From Lachnospiraceae bacterium (GTDB taxonomy: Bacteria; Bacillota; Clostridia; Lachnospirales; Lachnospiraceae), in the NCBI GenBank assembly GCA_016280355.1, contig JAEEGO010000039.1, forward strand, positions 1 to 33,036: a stretch of 33,036 nucleotides of DNA, given 5' to 3'. Under the pieces are notes generated by a model, which was not told where the DNA came from, did not search any database, and saw only the letters and a list, made by a program, of their open reading frames with translations. Positions 1 to 7,710 of the stretch are shown piece by piece. The position numbers and the translations under genes were made by a program. Position 1 is the first letter of the stretch. Each line of letters starts with the position of its first letter.

Positions 1-1
1 A

Positions 2-1090
2 AGCCTCATCGAACTCGGAAGGAAAAAGGAGAACGTACTCGACAATCAGGAGATCATCGACCACTTCAAGGGAGTGGATCTCGGCGAGGATGACTATGAC
101 AAGATATGGGAGACCCTCGAGCACAACGGTATAGATGTGCTCAAGATGTCAAGTGTCGCCGATGATGATGACACGCTGGATGATGATGTGCCTCCCGAAG
201 AGATAGAGAACGAGGAGGAGGTAGACGTAGAGAATGTCGATCTCTCCGTACCCGACAGCGTATCCATAGAGGATCCTGTCCGCATGTACTTAAAGGAGAT
301 CGGTAAGGTGCCTCTGCTCTCGGCAGATGAAGAGGTAGAGCTTGCGAAGAGGATGGAGCTTGGCGATCAGGAAGCCAAGAACAAGCTGGCCGAAGCCAAC
401 TTAAGACTCGTGGTTTCCATAGCGAAGAGATACGTGGGACGCGGCATGCTATTCCTTGACCTGATACAGGAAGGAAACCTCGGACTCATCAAGGCAGTCG
501 AGAAGTTTGATTACCGCAAGGGCTACAAGTTCTCGACCTACGCTACATGGTGGATAAGACAGGCCATCACCCGTGCCATAGCAGACCAGGCACGTACCAT
601 CAGGATACCCGTGCATATGGTAGAGACCATCAACAAGCTGATCAGGGTCTCGAGACAGCTGCTGCAGGAGCTCGGCCGCGAACCAACCCCCGAGGAGATA
701 GCAGAGCAGATGGATATGCCCGTGGAGAAGGTGCGTGAGATACTCAAGATATCTCAGGAGCCCGTATCACTTGAGACACCCATAGGTGAAGAGGAAGACT
801 CACATCTTGGCGACTTCATCCAGGACGATCAGGTACCCGTACCTGCGGACGCCGCTGCTTTCGAGCTTCTCAAAGAACAGCTCAACGAGGTGCTCGACAC
901 CCTGACCGAGAGGGAGCAGAAAGTGCTGAGGCTCAGATTCGGTCTGGATGACGGGAAGGCACGCACTCTCGAAGAAGTGGGAAGACAGTTCAACGTCACC
1001 CGTGAGCGTATCAGACAGATAGAGGCGAAGGCACTCAGGAAGCTGAGACATCCTTCGAGATCAAGAAAACTGAAGGATTATCTTGAGTAA
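2..1090 (+). CDS. rpoD: RNA polymerase primary sigma factor (sigma-70/RpoD), 5' end truncated by the window
   Basis: Contains [28 protein letters not shown], the region 2 motif [31 protein letters not shown] and the region 4 motif [22 protein letters not shown]. The frame stays open upstream of the GTG at 74 to the window edge, so the true start lies outside. Confidence 0.97.
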   Translation, partial: SLIELGRKKENVLDNQEIIDHFKGVDLGEDDYDKIWETLEHNGIDVLKMSSVADDDDTLDDDVPPEEIENEEEVDVENVDLSVPDSVSIEDPVRMYLKEIGKVPLLSADEEVELAKRMELGDQEAKNKLAEANLRLVVSIAKRYVGRGMLFLDLIQEGNLGLIKAVEKFDYRKGYKFSTYATWWIRQAITRAIADQARTIRIPVHMVETINKLIRVSRQLLQELGREPTPEEIAEQMDMPVEKVREILKISQEPVSLETPIGEEEDSHLGDFIQDDQVPVPADAAAFELLKEQLNEVLDTLTEREQKVLRLRFGLDDGKARTLEEVGRQFNVTRERIRQIEAKALRKLRHPSRSRKLKDYLE

Positions 1091-1098
1091 AAACTGAA

Positions 1099-1785
1099 AT
1101 GGTTCTGTCCGACAGACTGCAGACCATAGCGGGGATGACAGATCCCTGTACATCCGTTACCGATATCGGTACCGATCACGGATATCTGCCAATCTGGCTC
1201 ATAGAGCAGGGAGTGTGCAGGCATGCCGTGGCAGCCGATGTGAGGAAGGGACCGCTTGCTACAGCAAAGCAGAACTGCCTCGAACACGGCATCGGACCCG
1301 ATCGTATCAAGACCGTGCTATCGGACGGGCTTAAGGAGATAAGCCGGGACGATACAAACCCCGACGATACGCTCATCATAGCGGGCATGGGAGGAGAGAC
1401 TATAGTCGACATCCTCTCTGCAGAGCCTGAGAAAGCGCACTCATTCGGAAGGTTTTTATTCTCACCGCATACGAAGCAGGAGGAGCTTAGAAGGTATCTG
1501 GGGAGTGCCGGATATAAGATCACGGACGAGAGATATCTGATCGATGCAGGCAAGCTATACGTGGTCATGAAAGCAGTGAACGGTGAGGACGCCTGTGCAA
1601 CAGACACGGACTACCGTTTCGGACCCTTCATAGAAAAGGCGACAGAAGACAGAAAGATATATGACATTCTTCTGAAAAGATACAATGCTCTTTCGGGAAT
1701 GCTCGAAGGAGCGGGTCTTCCGGAAAAAAGAGTAGCAGAGATAGAAGAAGAGATCAGATCATACAAAGAGGTGCTTAAGCTTTGA
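1099..1785 (+). CDS. trmK: tRNA (adenine(22)-N(1))-methyltransferase, TrmK family
   Basis: SAM-methyltransferase motif DIGTDHGYLPIWLI, AADVRKGPLATAKQN and AGMGGETIVDIL, typical of TrmK/YqfN; located directly after rpoD. Confidence 0.88.
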   Translation: MVLSDRLQTIAGMTDPCTSVTDIGTDHGYLPIWLIEQGVCRHAVAADVRKGPLATAKQNCLEHGIGPDRIKTVLSDGLKEISRDDTNPDDTLIIAGMGGETIVDILSAEPEKAHSFGRFLFSPHTKQEELRRYLGSAGYKITDERYLIDAGKLYVVMKAVNGEDACATDTDYRFGPFIEKATEDRKIYDILLKRYNALSGMLEGAGLPEKRVAEIEEEIRSYKEVLKL

Positions 1786-2555
1786 AACTTAAAGATTTCA
1801 TAGGGATAATGAACGGACTCGCTCCGGTACAGTTTTCCGAAGGATGGGACAATCCCGGACTTCTTGCCGGAGACTCGGCAATGGAGATAAGCAAGGTATA
1901 TGTAGCGCTCGATGCCACAAGCGATGTGATAGAAGCAGCACATGAAGCGGGGGCAGAGCTGATACTTACCCATCATCCTCTTATCTTCAAGCCTGTAAGG
2001 CATGTATCAAGTGATGATCATGTAGGGCGCAGGGTGATGAAGATCCTTTCATACGGAATGGCGTTATTTGCCATGCATACGGACTTTGATGTGACCTGCA
2101 TGGGGAATGAGGCTGCTACAAAGCTGGGCCTTATAGAGGCTAAGGTGCTTGAGCCTACGATAGGCGAAGAGTACGGCATGGGAGCCTTCGGATACCTGAA
2201 GGAGGATCTGAAGCTAAAGGAGCTTGCAGATAAGGTCAAAGCAGATTTTGACCTGGATCATGTGACGGTATACGGAGATCCGGAGGAGACCATGGTGAAG
2301 GTGGCTGTGATGCCGGGCTCGGGTTCTTCCGTCATAGATGTGGCCTGCATCGAAGGCTGCGATGTACTCATAACAGGAGATATCAGTCATCACGACGGGA
2401 TAGACGCTCTCGAGAAGGGGATAAGCATAATAGATGCGGGACATTACGGTATAGAAAAACTCTTCACAGGCTTCATGTGCCGGTTTATCGGTGATAAAAT
2501 AAAAGAGGTGGAAGCCGTAGAAGATAAGACAGGAGAAAAGGCATGGCTGAGATGA
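1782..2555 (+). CDS. Nif3-like dinuclear metal centre protein (YqfO family); TTG start overlaps trmK
   Basis: LILTHHPLIFKPVR, AMHTDFD, GDISHHDGIDALEKGISIIDAGHYGIE; conserved rpoD-trmK-nif3 order. Confidence 0.9.
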   Translation: MKLKDFIGIMNGLAPVQFSEGWDNPGLLAGDSAMEISKVYVALDATSDVIEAAHEAGAELILTHHPLIFKPVRHVSSDDHVGRRVMKILSYGMALFAMHTDFDVTCMGNEAATKLGLIEAKVLEPTIGEEYGMGAFGYLKEDLKLKELADKVKADFDLDHVTVYGDPEETMVKVAVMPGSGSSVIDVACIEGCDVLITGDISHHDGIDALEKGISIIDAGHYGIEKLFTGFMCRFIGDKIKEVEAVEDKTGEKAWLR

Positions 2556-4204
2556 TCAAACTGAACTACAAAGGTAAGGAGTACGAGTATCCCAAGGGAA
2601 CTCCCTATGCGAAGGTAGCTGAGGATTTCCAGAAGGATTATGAATATCCCATAGTGCTTGCCGTAATGAACGGGAAGCTGAGGGAACTTTTCCATGTGGC
2701 GGAAAATGACGGTGTCATAGACTTCGAGGATCTTACCGGACACTCCGGACACAAGGCTTACAAGCGCTCGGCCTGTCTTATACTCATAAAGTCACTGTAT
2801 GATGTGATAGGCAGGGAATCGGTTGAAAAGATCAAGGTCGAGTTTTCCATAGGACCGGCTTACTACTGCTCATATAAAGGAAAGACACCTCTTACGGAAG
2901 AGCTCGTCGAAAAGGTGAAGGCAAGGATGAGACAGATCATCGATGCCAATACCCCTATAGAGAAGACTTCGATGTCGCTTGAGAAGGTCAGGGAGATCTT
3001 CCGTGAGAACGGGATGCATGACAAGGAGAAGCTCTTCAAATATCGCAGATCAGGCAAGGTCAATATGTATTCCCTTGAAGGCTTCATGGATTACTTCTAC
3101 GGATATATGATGCCGAACTGCGGCTATGTAAAGTATTTCGATCTTTTCCTGTATGACGGAGGCATGATGCTGCAGCTTCCCGAGAGGAAAGCACCCAAAG
3201 AGGTGCCGCCGTTTACGGACAGTCCGAATCTCTACAAGACTATGAGAGAGGCTGCGGACTGGGGTACCATGATGGGCATAGACACCGTCGGTGCTCTGAA
3301 CGATGCCATATCAAACGGTGAGATGAATGAGGTGATCCTTGTACAGGAAGCTCTGATAGAGAGCAGGATAGCAAAAATCGCAGAAGACATCGTAAGCCGC
3401 GGTAATGTACGTTTTGTGATGATTGCAGGTCCTTCTTCTTCGGGTAAGACTACCTTCTCACACAGGCTTTCCATAGAGCTGCGTGCGCACGGCATGAAGC
3501 CTCATCCCATAGAGATAGACAATTATTTCAAGAACCGTGAGGATACTCCGAAGGATGAGAACGGCAACTATGACTTCGAGTGCCTGGGTGCCATAGACGT
3601 GGAGGGCTTCAATAGGGACATGAATGCCCTGCTTGCGGGAGAGACTGTCGAGCTTCCGAGGTTCAACTTCAAGATAGGACAGAGAGAGTACAAGGGCGAC
3701 TATATGACTTTGGGAGCATCAGATGTGCTCGTATGCGAGGGCATACACGGTCTCAATGACGAGCTGTCGCATACCCTGCCGAAGGAGTCCAAGTACAAGA
3801 TATATATCAGTGCACTCACCACTCTGAACGTGGACGAGCACAACCGCGTGCCTACCACTGACGGCAGGCTCATGAGGCGTATGGTGAGGGATTTCTATAC
3901 GAGAGGTTCATCCATCTCAAAGACACTGGGTATGTGGTCTTCTGTGAGAAGGGGAGAAGAGAAGTTCATCTTCCCGTTCCAGGAGAGTGCGGATGCTATG
4001 TTCAATTCCGCCCATATCTACGAGATAGCAGCTCTCAAGCCTTTCGTGGAGCCGCTGCTCTTTGGGGTCACTGAAGACGATCCGGGATATCAGGAAGCAA
4101 AGAGGCTTTTGAAGTTCCTGCAGTACTTCCTTGCGATTGATACTGCGCGTATACCTCAGAATTCGATAATACGTGAGTTCATAGGAGGCTCCATTTTCAA
4201 ATAA
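2543..4204 (+). CDS. Nucleoside (uridine-type) kinase with N-terminal TGS/ThrRS-like region
   Basis: Walker A FVMIAGPSSSGKTTFSHRLSIEL; phosphoribulokinase/uridine kinase-like EIDNYFKNREDTPKDENGNYDFECLGAID; N-terminal TGS-like LNYKGKEYEYPKGTPYAKVAEDF. Confidence 0.87.
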   Translation: MAEMIKLNYKGKEYEYPKGTPYAKVAEDFQKDYEYPIVLAVMNGKLRELFHVAENDGVIDFEDLTGHSGHKAYKRSACLILIKSLYDVIGRESVEKIKVEFSIGPAYYCSYKGKTPLTEELVEKVKARMRQIIDANTPIEKTSMSLEKVREIFRENGMHDKEKLFKYRRSGKVNMYSLEGFMDYFYGYMMPNCGYVKYFDLFLYDGGMMLQLPERKAPKEVPPFTDSPNLYKTMREAADWGTMMGIDTVGALNDAISNGEMNEVILVQEALIESRIAKIAEDIVSRGNVRFVMIAGPSSSGKTTFSHRLSIELRAHGMKPHPIEIDNYFKNREDTPKDENGNYDFECLGAIDVEGFNRDMNALLAGETVELPRFNFKIGQREYKGDYMTLGASDVLVCEGIHGLNDELSHTLPKESKYKIYISALTTLNVDEHNRVPTTDGRLMRRMVRDFYTRGSSISKTLGMWSSVRRGEEKFIFPFQESADAMFNSAHIYEIAALKPFVEPLLFGVTEDDPGYQEAKRLLKFLQYFLAIDTARIPQNSIIREFIGGSIFK

Positions 4205-4276
4205 AACTTGCATTAACCCGAACTGTTATGTTAACATAATTTTGATTTTGGTTAACTATTCAGTGAATCGGGGGTT

Positions 4277-6076
4277 ATGGGAGAGATGGATCCGGCAGTA
4301 AAGCCGGCAAAAAAGATTGATAAAAAGATAGTGCTGGGCGTCATTCTGGCCGCTGTAGTGATAGCGGTCGTGGCAGTCATAGCACTATTTTCAGGTAACA
4401 AGATACGTGCGGCGTCCATGAAGGTGCTCGATCTGCAGGGCACCGTCACTCTGACGGAGAACGGACAGGAGCGTACAGTAAAAGAAAACCTGCGTCTTAA
4501 GAGTGGAAATGCTCTTTCTACGGCAGATGAAAGTCTTGTGTCCATCGGTCTGGACGATTTCAAGATAATCACATTGGATGAATTAAGTCTTGCTGAATTC
4601 AGCAAGGTCGGAAAGAAGCTTGATCTCCATCTGAAGGAGGGTAAGCTTTTCTGTTCTGTAAAAAAGAAGCTGGATGAGGACGAGGCTCTTGCGATACACA
4701 CCAGCAACCTGATCGTTGGTATCAGAGGTACTGATATCGTGGTGGAAGCAGGTGAGAAATACTGCTCAGTCACTGTGTTGGACGGCTCTACAGCAACGGA
4801 TATCATAGATCCCGCGACGGGTGAGACGATCAATCTGACTACCGAGTCGGGGAAGACCACTATAGTTTATATGGAAAACGGTCAGCTCAAGTATGAGCAG
4901 AGGGATGCACGGCCGGAGGACCTGCCGAACTTCGCCATCAAGTATCTGCAGGACCATCCTGACATACTGGATAAGGTGATAGAAGCTACCGGATGGGACA
5001 GAGAGTCTATCACAGGCGTGGATGTGTCTACAAGACCGGAGCCTGTAGTTAGTCTGCCGGTATCTGCTTCTGCAATGGAGCCAACCGGTACGGAGGGTGA
5101 TAGCAGTACAAAGGCTGATGCGCGAGATGGTACAGGAGAGGCTGCCGGAGAAGGTGCTGACGGAGAAGATACCGTAGAGGGTGATGCCGCAGGTATAGAT
5201 GGAGATACTTCCGAAGGTGAGGCTGCAGAGACCACTCTGAAGTCTACTGTTAACGGTAATGCGATACCGGAGGATGAACTTGCTGCAACAAGGGCTAAGA
5301 TTGCTTTTGAAAATTCTGAAAACAAAGCAGTACTGCTTGATGACGGTACGATCTTCGATCCAATATATTATGCTGCTGCTCATCCTGATGTGGTAGAGAA
5401 GTATGGTTCTTCAACAGATGCGCTGCTATGGCATTGGCTGAAGTATGGCAAGGGACTTGGCTATCCGCCGGTAGCACCGACGACTACGGCTAAGGTGCCT
5501 GAAACACCTCATTTTGATCCCAATGCGGGAAATACCACATCCGACTCGGATGATGATGACGATGATGAGCATGAAAATAATTCAACATCTGCTACGCCAT
5601 CAAATTCGCCATCTTCGACACCGGCTAATGGAACAGTCACAATGACGTCCGGTACTATCAGTTATGGGACTAGTGGATACTCTGGGAGAATAAATGGCAA
5701 AGATGTAGAGTATGATCCGAATTCCGGGGAGCTGAATCTCTCCAGCGGCGCGGTGGTGAATCTTCCGGTCACCGTGCAGGATGATAGCGGCACTAATATA
5801 GCAACAATCGATTCGCTGGCTAAGGTTAGTCATACTTTTGAGAATATAGGCTATACGGCAACGATATCATATGGAAATACCACTATCACCAAAACAGAGT
5901 ATCAAGTCGCAGGTGGACCTGCTGACAGGTATTCATGTGGCGGTGAAGACTTTGATAACTATGATGAGTGGACTTATCCTGGCTATATCCGTTTGTACGA
6001 CGGTAATGCCGCTGCCGTAACACATGAGTTATATATTGACAAATCAAATGGTGCAACACAAACTACTCACCCGTAA
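4277..6076 (+). CDS. FecR-domain surface protein with N-terminal TM anchor and acidic/low-complexity linker
   Basis: TM segment KIVLGVILAAVVIAVVAVIALF; FecR-like MKVLDLQGTVTLTENG...LRLKSGNALSTADESLVSIGL...IHTSNLIVGIRGTDIVVE; DSDDDDDDEHENNSTSATPSNSPSST linker; module FDPIYYAAAHPDVVEKYGSSTDALLWHWLKYGKGLGYPP. Confidence 0.8.
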   Translation: MGEMDPAVKPAKKIDKKIVLGVILAAVVIAVVAVIALFSGNKIRAASMKVLDLQGTVTLTENGQERTVKENLRLKSGNALSTADESLVSIGLDDFKIITLDELSLAEFSKVGKKLDLHLKEGKLFCSVKKKLDEDEALAIHTSNLIVGIRGTDIVVEAGEKYCSVTVLDGSTATDIIDPATGETINLTTESGKTTIVYMENGQLKYEQRDARPEDLPNFAIKYLQDHPDILDKVIEATGWDRESITGVDVSTRPEPVVSLPVSASAMEPTGTEGDSSTKADARDGTGEAAGEGADGEDTVEGDAAGIDGDTSEGEAAETTLKSTVNGNAIPEDELAATRAKIAFENSENKAVLLDDGTIFDPIYYAAAHPDVVEKYGSSTDALLWHWLKYGKGLGYPPVAPTTTAKVPETPHFDPNAGNTTSDSDDDDDDEHENNSTSATPSNSPSSTPANGTVTMTSGTISYGTSGYSGRINGKDVEYDPNSGELNLSSGAVVNLPVTVQDDSGTNIATIDSLAKVSHTFENIGYTATISYGNTTITKTEYQVAGGPADRYSCGGEDFDNYDEWTYPGYIRLYDGNAAAVTHELYIDKSNGATQTTHP

Positions 6077-6116
6077 GACATAGATAAGATATGGGGACGG
6101 TTCTGGTGATAGCTGG

Positions 6117-6146
6117 CGGGCCTGCAGATGCAGGCCCGTTTTGTTT
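6117..6146 (+). terminator. Intrinsic terminator after the FecR-domain gene
   Basis: CGGGCCTGCA-GA-TGCAGGCCCG (10 bp arms) followed by TTTTGTTTT. Confidence 0.85.
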
Positions 6147-6204
6147 TGCTTGTAAGACAGCATAAGTTTCATTTTGCTTGTGATTGTAATCTTATCGTGT
6201 ATGC

Positions 6205-6448
6205 CTGCGCCAGCCGGCGATAGTATTTGTTGCGGAACGTGGTGCCGTTACTAAGCTCGCAGGCATCTCATGACAGCAAGCACTCCACTAAACTCATTCG
6301 GGTTTCTCCGAATCAGTCGCGCTTCACGCGCGACCTCGGATGAAACCCTCATTTCAGACACAACGTTCCGTGCTTGCCATTCGCTGCTCTGCTTGCTAAG
6401 TAACGCACCAAATGTTCCTGCAACAAACACATATCGCCGGCCGCCGCA
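6205..6448. repeat. Long imperfect inverted repeat (large intergenic palindrome)
   Basis: Left arm GCCGGCGATA..TTTGTTGC.GGAAC...GTTACT.AGC (from 6213) matches the reverse complement of the right arm ending at 6441. Nested inner arms GGGTTTC(A)TCCGA..GTCGCGC-TTCAC-GCGCGAC are centred near 6325. Confidence 0.85.
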
Positions 6449-6535
6449 AGTTCCTGATATGCATATTAGACGGTCATAAGACAAACAACCATCCCCATGT
6501 CTTAATACTGCGCTTTTGCTTAGTTCCATCTTTTT

Positions 6536-6563
6536 TTGACAAATCATAAAAAAGTGATATCAT
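6536..6563 (+). promoter_or_regulatory. Putative sigma-70 promoter upstream of the PDDEXK/Rpn-type gene
   Basis: TTGACA (6536-6541), 16-nt spacer, TATCAT (6558-6563). Confidence 0.55.
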
Positions 6564-6664
6564 TGTCATCACTACATCGGCTTTCGCCGAAGCGCCCGGA
6601 CATCATCCGGACGGATTACCATTTTTTCTTTATTTCAATTCTATTTCCGAAAGGAGTCTAAAAC

Positions 6665-7657
6665 ATGACTATGAAAAGAACCGCACCATTACCTGAAACT
6701 GCAAAAGGCACCGTCGCCTACAACATGACCAACGATTTCCTGTTTCATGTTGTACTGGAAAAAGACAATTATGCCCTCAAAGGCCTGATCGCATCCATAC
6801 TTCATATCAGTCCGCGATCCATCAAAAAGGTACAGGTCCTAAACCCCATACTGAACGGAAATACAGTTGAAGAGAAACAGTTTATACTGGATATTTACGT
6901 CCTCTTCAACAATAATACCTACATAAATCTTGAAATGCAGGTTGAGGATCATCAGAACTGGATACCGAGATCCCTGTCATATCTCTGCCGGGAATTCGAC
7001 CAGCTCCACCACGGAGATGACTATACTGAAGTAAAATCTGTACATCATGTCGGATTTCTTAATTTCACACTCTTTGGCGATCACCCGGAATTCCATGCCA
7101 TGTACCGTCTCCGCAACGTCATCGATGGATATACTTATACTGACAGATTCAGCCTGCATGTGGTAGAATTAAACAATACGGGACTTGCCACAAAAGAAGA
7201 CAAACTATATAAGACAGATAAATGGGCTGAGCTTTTCAAAGCCACCACATGGGAGGAGATCAAAATGCTCGCACAGGAGAATGATTTTTTAGCATCTGCA
7301 GCAAACTCAATATATTCAAACGTAACTGACCCCCGGATCCTTAAGCTTTGCATGAAGCGTCAGGAAGACATAGATGGTGAGGAGAATCGTCGCAAGCGTA
7401 TTAAACAGCAGGACATCATTATTGCTGAACAGGACTCAAAGATAGCTGAGCAGGACTCAAGGATAGCTGATCAGGAGTCAAAGATAGCTGAGCAGGGCTC
7501 AAGGATAGCTGATCAGGACTCAAAGATAGCTGAACAGGACTCGAAGATAGCTGAACAGGACTCAAGGATAGCTGAACAGGAGTCTAAGATAGCAGATCAG
7601 AAATCCAAACTGGCACGGTATGAAGCTCTTTACGGAGCATTACCTACAGAAAAGTAA
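6665..7657 (+). CDS. Rpn/PD-(D/E)XK nuclease family putative transposase with C-terminal heptad repeats
   Basis: MTNDFLFHVVLEKDNYALKGLIASIL...; core ILDIYVLFNNNTYINLEMQ (D...ExQ pattern); SLSYLCREFDQLHHGDDY; consistent with the PDDEXK_2/Rpn family. RBS aaaggag upstream. Confidence 0.85.
   Translation: MTMKRTAPLPETAKGTVAYNMTNDFLFHVVLEKDNYALKGLIASILHISPRSIKKVQVLNPILNGNTVEEKQFILDIYVLFNNNTYINLEMQVEDHQNWIPRSLSYLCREFDQLHHGDDYTEVKSVHHVGFLNFTLFGDHPEFHAMYRLRNVIDGYTYTDRFSLHVVELNNTGLATKEDKLYKTDKWAELFKATTWEEIKMLAQENDFLASAANSIYSNVTDPRILKLCMKRQEDIDGEENRRKRIKQQDIIIAEQDSKIAEQDSRIADQESKIAEQGSRIADQDSKIAEQDSKIAEQDSRIAEQESKIADQKSKLARYEALYGALPTEK
7421..7609 (+). repeat. 21-bp tandem repeat, 9 copies, encoding the heptad IA(E/D)Q(D/E)S(K/R)
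   Basis: Nine consecutive copies of approximately att/ata-gct-gaa-cag-gac-tca-aag, translating to IAEQDSK IAEQDSR IADQESK IAEQGSR IADQDSK IAEQDSK IAEQDSR IAEQESK IADQKSK. Confidence 0.95.
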
Positions 7658-7710
7658 TATTAGATTTACAATTACCGGCAATAATCTGTCTTGGATAAAA
7701 GAGGAAGGGA

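Noticed and set aside
94-285. Ser/Thr-rich minus-strand ORF opposite rpoD
   Set aside because: Antisense of the acidic Asp/Glu-rich N-terminal region of RpoD; composition artefact.
6251-6547. 98-aa minus-strand and 69-aa plus-strand ORFs in the gap before the PDDEXK/Rpn-type gene
   Set aside because: Both fall within the large palindrome or its edges; structure rather than coding explains the region, though similar spurious ORFs may be annotated elsewhere.
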